From Bradysia coprophila (taxonomy: Eukaryota; Arthropoda; Insecta; Diptera; Sciaridae), in NCBI RefSeq assembly GCF_014529535.1, contig NW_023503340.1:62001-126000 (forward strand): a stretch of 64,000 bases of DNA, given 5' to 3'. The notes under the pieces were generated by a model. That model saw only the letters and a program-made list of their open reading frames with translations, was not told the origin of the DNA and did no database searches. The translations under genes and the position numbers were made by a program. Shown one piece after another: positions 11,032 to 22,320 of this stretch (positions are counted from its first letter, which is position 1; every line of letters begins with the position of its first letter).

Positions 11032-12712
11032 CTATGAAGTAAAGAAAAATTTGCATTTCAAAATTACTTGCAATTTTTCAAAGAAAATCTGGTGACCGAT
11101 CTGAAGCAGCGGAGTCTGTAATCGTGAAAACGTTTTCGCGAATTTTCAAGATTGTTGTAAATCTCGCAAAAAGTCGGGAAAAACACGAATAAAGTTTTTA
11201 CGATTGCAAGCCTTCTTGACAGCAGTGTATTTACCTCATCACCCTCAGAGCTTTTAATGACACCGTCATTAAAATGACCTTCTTGAAGTGCCGCTATTAA
11301 TGTAAATGGTACATCTTGACCAGTCGATTGCTCGTCTTTAATTCGCTTGCCAAAGTAAAGTATACCAGCCTTCACATGACAATGACATTGTATTACTTGG
11401 CGTATAGTTATCAGTCTACGTTTTCCGATTTAAAAAAAAAATTGGAGTGAATTTCAACGACACATCATCGACAAAATTGAGTCTATATACCTTAAACTCT
11501 ATATTATGTCCAGCAAAAGCTCCAAACAACAATCCCGGACCTTCAGCCATGGCATCGATTAGTTCGTACGTTTCACAGCTGAACAAAGCTTCTGCTGATT
11601 CATGGGGTGACCATGTCACCAAAGTTTGAATGAATCAAATCGTTATACCATATTATGTCTCCCATTTCATCCAAGCGAAATTTGATCCTAAATGAATAAA
11701 TGATACAAGGGAAATGAGATCTCTGCATTAATCCATTGTTCAAAAAAAGTGAACAAAAGCACTAAATTAAACATTGGATTGGTTCAGTTGTTTTGCTCCG
11801 TATATTAGTGAAAATCACAATTGACTTTTGGAAAATCAGCGACTATTCATTCACATTTTCCAAAACTTCACCAACATTTTCCAGAATTTTCCAACAATTT
11901 TCCTAATTTTCCCAAAAATATTTTTTGGTATAATTCAAGAAGATATGGGAAAATGTTTTCCCCGTGAATATTCTTGAAAATGTTGTGGTGATGAATGCAG
12001 CAACACTTAGGGTATGCTTCCGCATAATAGGTTTCTTTGGGGACATTACGTGCTTCCTTGGAAATTTGTTGTTCTGACTAGTAGTGGGTTTGTAAGCTGA
12101 ACAATTTTGTAGTTTGATTGCATTTGTTATGTTACAAACTTTGAGGACAGTTGGTTTGGAAAAGTGCGAAAAGGAAATGAACAAACTATAATCGAATTTT
12201 GGATCGGAAATCCATTGTTTGCGGGTTATTCAGGTATCGTTAAAACCAGATCGAATGAAACACTGTTTACTCTTAGCACACAAAAAATCGATGCTCGTTT
12301 ATTAACCGCATCAGTTATATCCAAATTCAGCTATTTTAGTTCCACAAGGTGAAAAACACTTTGCTGCAATTTAATTGTGATTTTACGTATACGAACGACT
12401 TATTACGCTTTAAAATATATGTTTCCTGTCCATAAGTAACAATTGAAATATTTACCCCTCCAGTCCAGTGATTTCCGGGTCTCGCATTTAAGGAGCATTC
12501 AGCTATCTGGAAAATTGGTTAAAAAAGTAAACGTTAAAAGAGAAATAGTGGAGAGATTTGAAGAGGGATTGTTTGGTACGCAGCAACACATCCTCGTTTG
12601 GAACTTTTTATTTTTACTTCAAGTGCGACATGGTTACATTGCAAAAGTTGAGCAACCTCTTCACAATCTTTTTGTATAGTACCATCTTGCATTTTGAAAA
12701 GACTTGCGTACC
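10489..12712 (-). CDS. Unrecognised multi-exon gene, C-terminal part
   Basis: At least five exons read right to left: 12712-12618, 12506-12456, 11578-11491 (its 5' edge is uncertain), 11369-11235 and 11031-10489. Most introns have GT and AG ends, and codon phase is conserved at the junctions after 12618, 11491 and 11235. The stop is TAA at 10491-10489. The peptide has globular segments in the first four exons. The last exon is about 180 codons, rich in Ser, Pro and Thr, with SPSPKST, LSPHRSKSPF and PPSSPLTP, which suggests a phosphorylated disordered tail. I do not recognise the family. The link between 12456 and 11578 is unresolved: no exon in the right phase was found, so two genes are possible. 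Further 5' exons should lie right of 12712. Confidence 0.5.
11235..11369 (-). CDS. Internal exon of the unrecognised gene, 45 codons
   Basis: It encodes AGILYFGKRIKDEQSTGQDV and then PFTLIAALQEGHFNDG, ending at the strong donor GAG|GTAAAT. The acceptor GTGAAG is weak, but a branch-like ACTGATAAC lies upstream. The length is an exact multiple of three and the phase matches both neighbours. Confidence 0.55.
11491..11622 (-). CDS. Internal exon of the unrecognised gene, 5' edge uncertain
   Basis: The secure part, 11578-11491, encodes CETYELIDAMAEGPGLLFGA and ends at the donor AAG|GTATAT. The frame stays open to 11622 (VTWSPHESAEALF), but no acceptor is visible there. A second frame, open from 11687 (IKFRLDEMGDII), overlaps it. 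A 70-nt intron from 11648 to 11579 would join that short exon to 11578 in phase. Alternatively a frameshift has separated the two frames. Confidence 0.45.
11740..12400. other. Intronic or intergenic AT-rich stretch
   Basis: It has repeated CCAAAA/TTTTCC motifs. Around 12180-12350 frames stay open on both strands without splice support, so an undetected exon of the - strand gene is possible here. Confidence 0.3.
12456..12506 (-). CDS. Short coding exon, 17 codons
   Basis: It lies between the acceptor TTTTCCAG and the donor GGG|GTAAAT and encodes IAECSLNARPGNHWTGG in phase 0 at both ends. It joins in frame to the exon at 12618-12712. Confidence 0.5.
12618..12712 (-). CDS. Coding exon, 31 codons, first one visible of the gene
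   Basis: It starts after TTATCAG in phase 1 and encodes YASLFKMQDGTIQKDCEEVA then QLLQCNHVALE. It ends at GAA|GTAAAA. The intron to the next exon is 111 nt. An upstream exon ending in phase 1 is expected but was not found. Confidence 0.5.
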
Positions 12713-13037
12713 CTGATAAGACTTAGAATTTTACCTTTTTTACTTCTCATGTTATTTAATGTGCCCATGCGATATAATTTAATCAACGCGTGGTATATTA
12801 TTGGCAGGTTTTTTTTTTAAAATAGAATTTTCTAAAAAAAAACGTGTTGGGTGGGTCAGATCCTTTGACTATCTGAATTTCTCAATACTTTTTGTATGAG
12901 TAATGATTTATTGATTTCAATGAAACAAATAATAACTACCTACTGGAACGGTCTTAATCTCTTATTAATAATTCAATTCTGTCTAGTCTCACTGAAAATC
13001 TTCGAAACGTATTGGAACGTTATAAATCGATACTTAA

Positions 13038-14642
13038 GAGTGATATCGCCAAATCTTCAGGTGATTTTTTTTAACTTTGGAAACAAGCGGTCTCCGATTT
13101 TAATGAGTGATAGCTCGTTGGATTCGTTATTCAATTCTAGGAAACACGTGTCTTTCACTTTTTCTTAAAAAAAATTGTTTTCTTTGAAAAGCGCTCAAAA
13201 GTGAAGACATGTCAGAGGGTACCGAAAACAGTTTTTCGGCAATAACTCAAGAAAAAATTATTTTAAATGGTTGTAATGTTGTACGATTGTCGGCCTTGAA
13301 AAGACTTACAGGTGGAGTATACGCACCGCTTGGTGCTAGTTGATCCACTAGAGTTATGACTAGAAATATAGTGAATATTCGGAGAGTCCGCCTTTTCTGC
13401 AGCTTCGATGTACCACGTAGCTGAGTATGGGGTGTTGTAGCTGGCCTCACCCACTATCGTTGCACATATAAATGAACCCAGTACTTTTGGGCTGCAAGCC
13501 TACAGAAGTCTTGAAAAAAAAGTTGGTGCCAAAATGTATATTTTTTCCTTCTGTCTGAGGGCCCAACTGCCAGAACAGCGTCTGGAACGGTTCTACGTGA
13601 GTAATTTTGTATCGTCTACTATTCCCTTACCGTATACGCTTCACTTTGACTCGAATATAGGTCGTAACAACATATCCAGTGTTAGTAATTCTTGTGAAAA
13701 ATTATCAAATTTTTCTCGGAGGATTTTAGTCAAATAAAGTGTTAGCGTATAGCAAATGACCTCAGGAGTCCGGAACAGTAATTAGTTTTTCAATTGGACC
13801 AATATTTGCTACGCGACAGGAGTTTGGAAAAACGATACGATCAAGTGGGAGCAAACGGTTTTCCAAACTCCTGTCACGTAGCAAATATTGGTCCAATTGA
13901 AAAACTAATTACTGTTCCGTAGTCCTGAGGTCATTTGCTATACGCTAACACTTTATTTGACTAAAATCCTCGGAGAAAACTTTAATGATTTTTCTCTTGA
14001 TATTACCAATAGTGGATCTGATATATTCGCGACATAGCGAAGCGTTTTTCTATTGATAAGGTGAAAGAATAGTAGACAATAAAAAAATGATTGCCGTAGT
14101 ACCGTTTCAGATGCTCTTCTGGCAGTTGGGCCCTCAGAAAGAAGGAAACAATCTACATTTTGGCACCAACTTTTTTTTCAAGACTTCTGTAGGCTTGCAG
14201 CCCAAAAGTACTGGGTTCATTTATATGTGCAACGATAGTGGGTGAGGCCAGCTACAACACCCCATACTCAGTTCCGTGGTACATCGAAGCTGCAGAGAAG
14301 GCGGACTCTCCGAACATTCACTATATTTCTAGTCATAACTCTAGTGGATCAACTAGCACCAAGCGGTGCATATACTCTACCTGTAGGTCTTTTCAAGGCC
14401 GACAATCGTACAACATTACAACCATTTAAAATAATTTTTTCTTGAGTTATTGCCGAAAAACTGTTTTCGGTACCCTCTGGCATGTCTTCACTTTTGAGCG
14501 CTTTTCACAGAAACAAATTTTTTTAAGAAAAAGTGAAAGACACGTGTTTCCTAGAATTGAAAGACGAATCCAACGAGCTATCACTCATTAAAATCGGAGT
14601 CCGCTTGTTTCCCAATCACCTGAAGATTCGGCGATATCACTC
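13038..14642. mobile_element. Large palindromic (foldback) element 1 flanked by TTAA
   Basis: The ends read GAGTGATATCGCC inward and its reverse complement, and each is flanked by TTAA (13034-13037 and 14643-14646). The whole element is two arms of roughly 800 bp facing each other round a loop near 13832-13856. The arms match closely at the outer and inner parts, and less well around 13580-13730 against 13940-14130. Both arms contain the same 60-67-codon open frames, which are by-products of the duplication. The TTAA flank would fit the piggyBac-type target rule, but the ends lack the usual piggyBac CCY start. No transposase is present. Confidence 0.75.
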
Positions 14643-17065
14643 TTAAGTTTAGCTTTAAACTTCGTTTTCTGGTACATGCAAACATTGTTTTGCTGTTTAG
14701 GCTGATACACAGTTGGTGAAAAATGTGTTTAGCCACAGTTCAAAGTTAACAATTTACATTTTATTAGGATACAAAATCAGCGCTATTTTCGTAATTCGGT
14801 AATTATGTTCACCAAAGGTACCAATAAACACATTTTTTACTTATTGAAAATCACAATTGACTTTCTGGTACATAAATTTTATGCTCACATCAGATTGTTA
14901 TTGTCTACAAAATTTTCCGGGTAGAAAATGGCGTATGTCTTCAATGAACTCAATGCGGCCCTAGCTTCACTCTCACACTCATTGACAAGAAAAAAAATAT
15001 TGAAATCGATACAAAAATTCGTTTAGCAACGGCGCGGCAGCTAGATCGTTAGACCAACATAATCTATCGTGGAATTTAACCTCAGGAATTCCATTCTCCA
15101 CCAAATAATTTTTTTTAACAATCGTTTAATTATTCCTCCAGTCATCGTGTTAACAAAGAGTAGAAAAGGCTTCTTTTGAGAACTACTACCAGATGGTTGA
15201 ACCGATACCCGACATTTTCGAGTAGTTCAATACCTTCATCGAATATTTTTTTTTTTTGAAAATCGGTTGAGATTTACTTAAGTTATCATGTTAACAAAGA
15301 GCCTAAAAGTGTTACATTTAACGTTTTTAATCACATTTCCGTACAATCATAGTAACCGTGTTACGTATGGTGTATTTTCTGTTGTAAAGCCCATGACTTA
15401 CAGTCAAGGGAATAAGCAAGCTAATAAACAGAAGCAAAATTGATGTTGTCCCTTCTGATGAAGTAAACTGATTAAATGAGAATCGCGCCTGTTCTACGCT
15501 TTGCAACTGAGATTTGAAAACTTTGTGATAACTCGTTGATTTCTTCTTTCGGATACCGGATTATTTGAATTCAGAGTCTCCGAATGAGATATTGTTTTTA
15601 ATTCAACCTTCGACATAAAACATTGATGCGATTATAAACAATGATTCATGCTATTCAATGCTATATGCCATCGCATTAACAATATATTTATGTGAGTAGT
15701 CTGCTTTATTAACAGCCCCCACTGAGACAAAAATGATTAAATTAATTTTAAATTAATTGGACGAAAAAATAAAAACTCAAATCGACGACGATATAATTTT
15801 CGAACATCAAATGCGCAACAAGGACTAATCGAATGTAGATGAACAAAAAAACCCACAGTGTTATAACCAGCAAACATTTGCATAACGTATACATCTTGAA
15901 TGCACTGCCACTTCCATATGCACCCTTACGGCATGCAACACTGTAACAATATACAAAAGCAACATATATATTTTAAGTTACATACCTCCCAGGTACCACA
16001 GAATGTATGTTCTGAAGACATTTTTGAAACACTTACTGCCTAAAACATATATAATATTTTACTTTCTTGATAACACAGATCTATTCCGAATAAACTACAT
16101 CGAAGAATGTACAATGAAATGCATTATTTTCAAAACGGAAAACAACCAATTGTCTGCCGAAAAAGCCCAACTAAATTTTCCATACGCTAACGAAAAGCAA
16201 GGAAAATCAATTTTGACGCCTTTGACAATTTATGAGATTAAAAAAAAACGTTTATGGTTTATGTTCTTAATTTAACACATTTTCACAACCAGCACACGAA
16301 ACGAGTGGATATTTTGTTAGATTTGTTTTTGCGTCTAAACTTTCGTTACACTCAGGATAAATTTGATCACATTACATTTTTTGTTGTTTGTGAAATGCTA
16401 TGCACATTATTGGAACACAAAAAAAAATTGAAAGAAAAATTCTGTGAAAATATTTTCATATTGAAATGTCAACGGTTCGCAGTGAAGTTGGTCGCAATTT
16501 TCATGGAAAGTCAATTTTCATCGTACTTGCGTATACACTGTTAATGGTGTTCCCGTAAAAAATTATTCGTTTTACATCATGGTAAGAAATGTGACCATTG
16601 TGGTGGTGAGAATATTTCCATATACTATACTATACGGAAATCTTGTGTTTAGGTTAACGTGTCTAACCCACAGGGGTGTGTAACTTAGAACAATTTTTAT
16701 TGTCGCTGCTTAGAACATTTTTGATTTTTGTACCAGCCCTGTTGAATGTCGTTCAAAAACATCGAATCGTTTTTTAATTTTCTGAATGTTGTTTTCGGCA
16801 ACAACGATTTTCTGTTATAGTAACTTTTAATTGTCTTCGGCAATTGCCTAACATCGATGGTATTTTACGACAATTTTTATGGTAAAGTGGTACAAATTCA
16901 GACTGTTCAGAAGTTGTATCAAATTAGTCCATAGTAGGTTGAAACGTAATAAGCGTAACACATGAGTAGAATCTACTTGTAGCTTATGTTTCAGCCATTA
17001 TTTCGACTTTAAGCATAGGTACAATCCATCATTTTAATGTAACAAACGAAAAATTTTCATCTTTG
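14643..17065. other. Gene-free stretch with scattered repeat remnants
   Basis: Near 14840-14870 and 11815-11835 the same AAAATCACAATTGACTTT occurs. The stretch 15060-15300 has fragments (ACCTCAGGAATT, ATCGTGTTAACAAAGAG) of the tandem-repeat family at 22020-22320 and 54590-55060. The open frames at 16003-16544 are AT-rich with no known motif. Confidence 0.35.
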
Positions 17066-17067
17066 TA

Positions 17068-17455
17068 CCAATTTAGGCTCGAAACCGAATCAGATCAATC
17101 TGAAAACTTTCAAATCCGATCTGAAAATTTTCAGAACTTGTCTTGGATGGATCTTAATGGATGGATGTCAATATGAGATTCATTTCGACAACTGTGATAG
17201 ACACATATTTCGTACATCTCTCGGACTGGCAAGTAAAATACTCCATTGTCTTTAAAAAATGTTTTTCTTTTTTCAATCTGAACCGGTCAGATCAGATTCA
17301 GATCAATCTGAAAATTTCAGATTAACAGATCAGATTAGGTTGTCACCTGATCTGAATCTGAAGAACTGTAATCTGAAAACTTCAGATCAGATTGAATCCG
17401 AAAATTTTCAGATGAAAATCAGATCAGAACATCTCTGATTTCGAGCCGGCCAATA
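17068..17455. repeat. AGATCAGATT-rich inverted-repeat element
   Basis: The outer parts GGCTCGAAACCGAATCAGAT and, at the right, CTGATTTCGAGCC form imperfect inverted ends. The interior is dense in CAGATC, AATCTGAAAA and TTTTCAGAT in both orientations, so it can fold on itself many ways. It is non-coding. Confidence 0.55.
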
Positions 17456-17518
17456 CTTTATGTTAGAATCTTCGACCTCTAAACATACATTGAAGGACAA
17501 ATTTCGTGCGCACTTTTA

Positions 17519-17670
17519 GAGGGGGGGGGGTCAAAAAGCGGGATACTTTTACTCATCGATATACAAGATATTAAGTTACTTCTCTGAGTATGCTATTTTG
17601 CTTTACGAGCGAGGTAAAGTGTTCAACCGTAAGAGAAAAACCTCGTTACTTCACTAGTAAAGTAAAATTA
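17519..17670. repeat. Fragment of the family seen at 28564-28790
   Basis: ATACTTTTACTCATC, a diverged ACAAGATATTAAGTTACTTC and TTTACGAGCGAGGTAAAGTG resemble the hairpin element at 28564-28790. A run of ten G lies at 17521-17530. Confidence 0.45.
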
Positions 17671-17814
17671 GTTTTTTAATAGGGTTGATGTTCACGAGGG
17701 GAAGATGTTTTGAAAAATGAAGCGTCTCGAAATTTCTTTCCAAAATGTTAAAACATTAAGCTTCACACATTTTCACAATCACGATCACAATCAACTCCAA
17801 TGGGGATTGTTAAC

Positions 17815-17909
17815 CAGAGCCTATTTTGAAAAGCATTTTCAGGGAAATATGAAAATTTACGAGAAAATCAAGTAAATTCACGACAATATTTTCTCGAAAA
17901 TAGGCCCTG
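17815..17909. mobile_element. Small MITE, family CAGGGCCTATTTT, copy 1
   Basis: The left end CAGAGCCTATTTT and the right end GAAAATAGGCCCTG are inverted. Related copies lie at 45639-45792 and 58972-59109. No clear target duplication is left at this copy. Confidence 0.55.
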
Positions 17910-18657
17910 TACCCCTGCACAAAATCTATTCCACCGAACTGAAATTATTGGTTTCAGACCTAACTCATAACAACGCATCTGGTACACTGCAAAAGGTGAT
18001 TACCTGCGACAGGTGTCAATTATAATCGTGTTGCCAGTCCTTACTCCTTCCTTGTGGAAAATATAAGTTCCGGACCTACCAACATTATCATTAGAATGAG
18101 ATGAACAGCACACACCATAAATTCGATGCGAATCATCTATCAGGCAATGTATATTTAGCGTCTCTAATAAATGAGAAATCAATGTTAATAGTATATTACT
18201 TCCAGAGCCGGATCAACACGATGGGCTTTAGGGGCTTAGCCCCTTGGCGCTGGATAAAAGTGGCGCTGGAAAATTAATAATGAATCGTGTTTAGTTTACT
18301 GGTTTCATTAGAATAAACAACTTTTACAGATATTTTAAAAAAATTTGCCTGCGGCGCATTTATGTCATCTCTTAAAAAGATAAGGCAGTTTTCACATTTT
18401 CTTGTTTGGAAATTCCTGATATCCACTGTATCCAGAATACTGGGAAATCAGGAAAATTAAACTTCAAATTCTTGATTGGCATTTTATTTACGATAAGTAA
18501 ATCAGTTTTATCATCGGGACAGCTCTCAACATACTCGTTTAGTAGTAGCAAATGTCATTGAGAGGTAATAACATGGCAGATGTAAAATTGTTATTCAAAA
18601 TCAATCTGCTTACCTCAAAACAAGGCATCAGAACAGTCGGAGCGTTTGCTGCGACTT

Positions 18658-20052
18658 AGCCCCGTACGACCCGTAATCCTATTTCGTCCGTAACCATAAT
18701 ACGTCCGTAGCCGTAATACGCCCGGAACCCTAATACGTCTACAACCCTCTAATACGTCTGTTACCAAAATGCAAGTCAAGTTCAGCATGGTCAAATTTAC
18801 TGAAAGTGTTCATTTTTAAAATTGCGCATAGCGCAATTACGAAAGCCCGTACGAAGTACCTCTCAAATAAAACCAACAATCACACACATTATTTTAGAAA
18901 CCCAAAATTTTTTGCCAACTTTCCATTGCCTTAGTCCAAGGGCCCAAATTTGAAAGTTTTTTGCCATCATTCTATTCGGCATTCAATTATCTCTCAAATG
19001 AAACAAAAACTAGCAAAATCGAATGAGATTTATTAGATTTATGTGCAAAAAACACTTAGGGCCGAGTAGCGGCCTTAATCCAAAGGCCCAAATTTGAAAA
19101 TATTTTTGCCACGTTCTTTTCGGTATTCAATTACCTTCCATAAAAAACTAAATCTAGCAAAATCGGATGAGATTTACTCGATTTATGTGCAAAAAACACT
19201 TAGGGCCGAGTAGCGGCCTTAGTCCAAGGGCCCAAATTTGAAACTTTTTTTGCCATAATTCTATTCGGCATTCAATTATCTCTCAAATCAAACAAAAACT
19301 AGCAAAATCGGATGAGATTTATTAGATTTATGTGCAAAAAACACTTAGGGCCGAGTAGCGGTCTTAGTCCAAGGGCCCAAATTTGAAACTTTTTTCGCCA
19401 CGTTCTTTTCCGTATTGAATTACCTTCCATAAAAAACTAAATCTTGCAAAATCGGATGAGATTTACTCGATTTATGTGCAAAAAACACTTAGGGCCGAGT
19501 AACGACCTTTGAGCCCTCCCAACAAGCTCGAGTTGCATCTTACCCAAAAACAATGTTCAGCAACTTTGTTCTACTCGTCAATACCTTTCATTTGATATAT
19601 CACAAGCAGCTATTGCGTGCGTATTTCGGTAGATATCGTCGAAAGACTGAAAAACACCTATAGGGCCCTAGCTCTGGAAGGGCCAACCCTACCATGCCCA
19701 TTTTCGAACTTGACCTTACTTTTGTCGATACCAATTGGGGAAAAAAAGAATTTTGAAAAAAGGTTGTGATTTGCTCAAGCTAGAGGGGTCACAGACGGAC
19801 GGACGGACGGACGGATGGACGGACGGACGGACGGACGGATGGACGGACGGACGGATGGACGGACGGATGGACGGACGGACGGACGGATGGACGGACGGAC
19901 GGACGGACGGACGGACGGACGGACATTTTTTTTATTGCGGATTCGTCATCTATGAACACAACCAAATGCTTTGCCCTTACTGTCTGCTTCCAATTCGACG
20001 TGTTACAAACGGCATATTAATCTTATAAGCCCCCAGTACTTCGTACGGGGCT
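18658..20052 (+). mobile_element. GTACGAA-ended element, copy B (nested in the hAT element)
   Basis: It starts AGCCCCGTACGA and ends TACTTCGTACGGGGCT then AAAAA. The preceding TCAGAACAGTCGGAGCG stretch is shared with copies C and D, so the true 5' edge may be about 36 bp further left. It holds about four 144-bp units and a long GACG microsatellite. Confidence 0.75.
19794..19924 (+). repeat. GACG/GATG microsatellite
   Basis: About 32 tetranucleotides, mostly GACG with regular GATG variants. The same motif is much shorter in copies A (1620), C (21774) and D (41083), so it has expanded here. Confidence 0.9.
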
Positions 20053-20244
20053 AAAAAGTTTTACTTATCGACGAATTTTGTCTAAGACCAACCATGAAAG
20101 AAAAATCAAGTTGCACACGGAATGTATCGTCTTGAAAGTTTCTTGATGGAAAGAATCTAAAAATTCTTTGCTCGCTTCGCTCGCGGTTACTTTCTCCTTC
20201 CTTTCACTTTTAAATGAATATCAGCAAAATGAAAAAACTAGGCC

Positions 20245-20300
20245 CACCTTATGGGTAGGTCAGGTCCTTTCACTGACTGAATTTTTCAATCAATTTTTGC
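20245..20300. repeat. Short dispersed repeat, ACCTGACCCACCC type
   Basis: GGCCCACCTTATGGGTAGGT followed by CAGGTCCTTTCACTGACTGA recurs near 12846-12890 and, reversed, near 55640-55695. It is a small dispersed family of unknown type. Confidence 0.45.
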
Positions 20301-20539
20301 GATTGTTATAAAAATATCATAAAACTGTGCATCGATTCTCATGTGATCGTAACCATAAATATTCGTAACTTGACAGTTGCGTGTATAAAATCCCATAAGA
20401 TCATAAAATCAAGTTACGAATTCTTAAAGTAACGAAAAAACGAAGAAGATTTCTTGCTTACGTTTTTAACAAAAATGAAACTCGTTCAATTTTTTTTACA
20501 AACCACGAAATCACTCAAAATAGTACATTTCGTACCTAG

Positions 20540-20760
20540 GACTAAAAGTCTTTTTTAGCGTGTGAGAAGTTGCCAGACAGAGCCGAAGGCGAGGTCTGGA
20601 ATCGGATACGCTAAAAAGACTTTTAGTCCGTGGTACGAATAGTATTTTTCTCCGTCCAATATGAAAAATACTATTCGTACCACGGACCAAAAGTCTTTTT
20701 TAGCGTATTCGATTCCAGACCTCTCCTTCGGCTCTGTCTGGAAACTTCTCACACGCTAAA
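20540..20760. mobile_element. Nested hairpin element
   Basis: AAAAGTCTTTTTTAGCG appears in both orientations, with GCCAGACAGAGCCGAAGGCG and its inverse further in. A second symmetry centre lies at about 20660 (AATAGTATTTTTC against GAAAAATACTATT). It is non-coding. Confidence 0.65.
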
Positions 20761-20797
20761 CGAGCCATCAGAACAGTTGGAGCGTTTGCTGCGACTG

Positions 20798-21883
20798 AGC
20801 CCCGTACAAACCCGTATATCTATTGCGTACGTGACTCTAGTGCGTCTGTCACCCTACTTTGCCGTAAGCCTATGCGCCGGTTAAAGTAGTTAAAGTAAAA
20901 TTATTATGTAATGTGTACATCTTAGAAATTGCGCATAGCGCAATTACGAAGCCCCGTACGACGTTCCTTTCAAATAAAACAAAAATTTCAAATAGCCCTA
21001 AAATTTTAATTTATTGAGTATAAATACACATAGGGCCCTAGTACCGGTCTTAGTCCGAGAACCCAAATTTAATTTTTTTTTCAACTACATTCTATTCGGC
21101 CTTTGATTACCTTCCAAATGAAACAAAAATTACGAAAAACGGATGAAATTTGCTCGAGTTATATGTAAAAAACACATTGGGCCCTAGTAACGGCCTTAGT
21201 CCAAGGACCCAAATTTAATTTTTTTTTCAGCAACATTCTATTCGGTGTTCGATTATTTTTCAAATAAAACAAAAATTACGAAAAACGGATGAAATTTACT
21301 CGAGTTGTATGTAAAATACGCATAGGGCCCTAGTAGCGGCCTTAGTCCGAGGACCCAAATCTAATTTTTTTTTTTCAACAACATTCTATTCGGCCTTTGA
21401 TTACCTTCCAAATGACACAAAAATTACGAAAAACGAATGAAATTTACTCGAGTTCAATGTAAAATACACATAGGGCCCTAGTAGCTTTTCACTTCTAAGG
21501 CCCTAACTCACGGTCCACTCACCCGATTTTAAAAAACTTTTTTTTCCTGGATTGGTATTGACAATACCTATCATTTGTCGTGTCATTTACATTTCCATCG
21601 TTTATTTTGCCATAAATATCACCAAAAGACCTTAAATCACTTAGGTGGCCCTAACTCACGAAGGGCCGACCCGAATATGCCCATCTTCGAACTTAGCCTC
21701 ACTATTTTGACTATCTTTCAGGGAAAAAAAAAATTTTGAAATCGGATTTGATTTACTCAAGATATCGACGTGACGGACAGACGGACAGACGGACAGACGG
21801 ACAAACGGCCCAAATTTTTATTGCGGATTCGTCATCTATGAACATAGGCAAACACTTTGCCCTTACCGTCTGCTTCGAATTCC
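20798..21883 (+). mobile_element. GTACGAA-ended element, copy C, 3' end lost
   Basis: It starts AGCCCCGTACAAACCCGTA, then has AATTGCGCATAGCGCAATT, then diverged 144-bp-type units (20990-21480) and a GACA/GACG microsatellite (21774-21803). It follows copy D up to GAATTCC at 21883. After that the terminal hairpin is replaced by another repeat. Confidence 0.65.
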
Positions 21884-22320
21884 TCAGCCTCAGAAATTTC
21901 AGTCCTCTCGATTCAAAAACTTTTTTGGAAATACGTTTAGAATTACTCGAGCTACCGTATTATCAATCTTCGAGACGAAAATTCTTTTGACAATATTACA
22001 GAGGTCACTCGTTCCTTTATAGCTCATCTCCAAACTTAACCTCAGGAATTTCATTTCTTGACGATAAAAAAATGGAAGTCCTCAAGTTATCGTGTTATCA
22101 AGAGACGAGACAAAAATTCTTTTGGTATCATAGAGATCGCATCGCCCGTCCGTTTTAGCCTATCTTCGAAGTTAACCTCAGGAATTTAATTCCTCGTCGA
22201 TTAAAAAACATTTTTGGAAATCCGTGGCAAATTACTTAAGTTATCGTTTTATCAAGGAATGAACAAAATGTTACAAATATTTTAGAGTGTTTACTATCCG
22301 TCAGACCCATGAATATCAGT
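21884..22320 (-). repeat. Tandem repeat tail, ACCTCAGGAATT family
   Basis: Blocks with ACCTCAGGAATTT, a stretch of A and TTATCGTGTTATCAAG recur about every 140-150 bp. The reverse complement of this family forms the array at 54590-55060. Confidence 0.5.

Noticed and set aside
13247..14445. Matching 63-67-codon frames in both arms of the palindrome
   Set aside because: The frames mirror each other because the arms are inverted copies, and two frames per arm are equally open; no protein motif.
16003..16544. Two adjacent 90-96-codon frames on the + strand
   Set aside because: AT-rich codons, no motif and no splice support.
19735..20028. 97-codon frame rich in Asp, Gly, Arg and Thr
   Set aside because: Translation of the GACG microsatellite.
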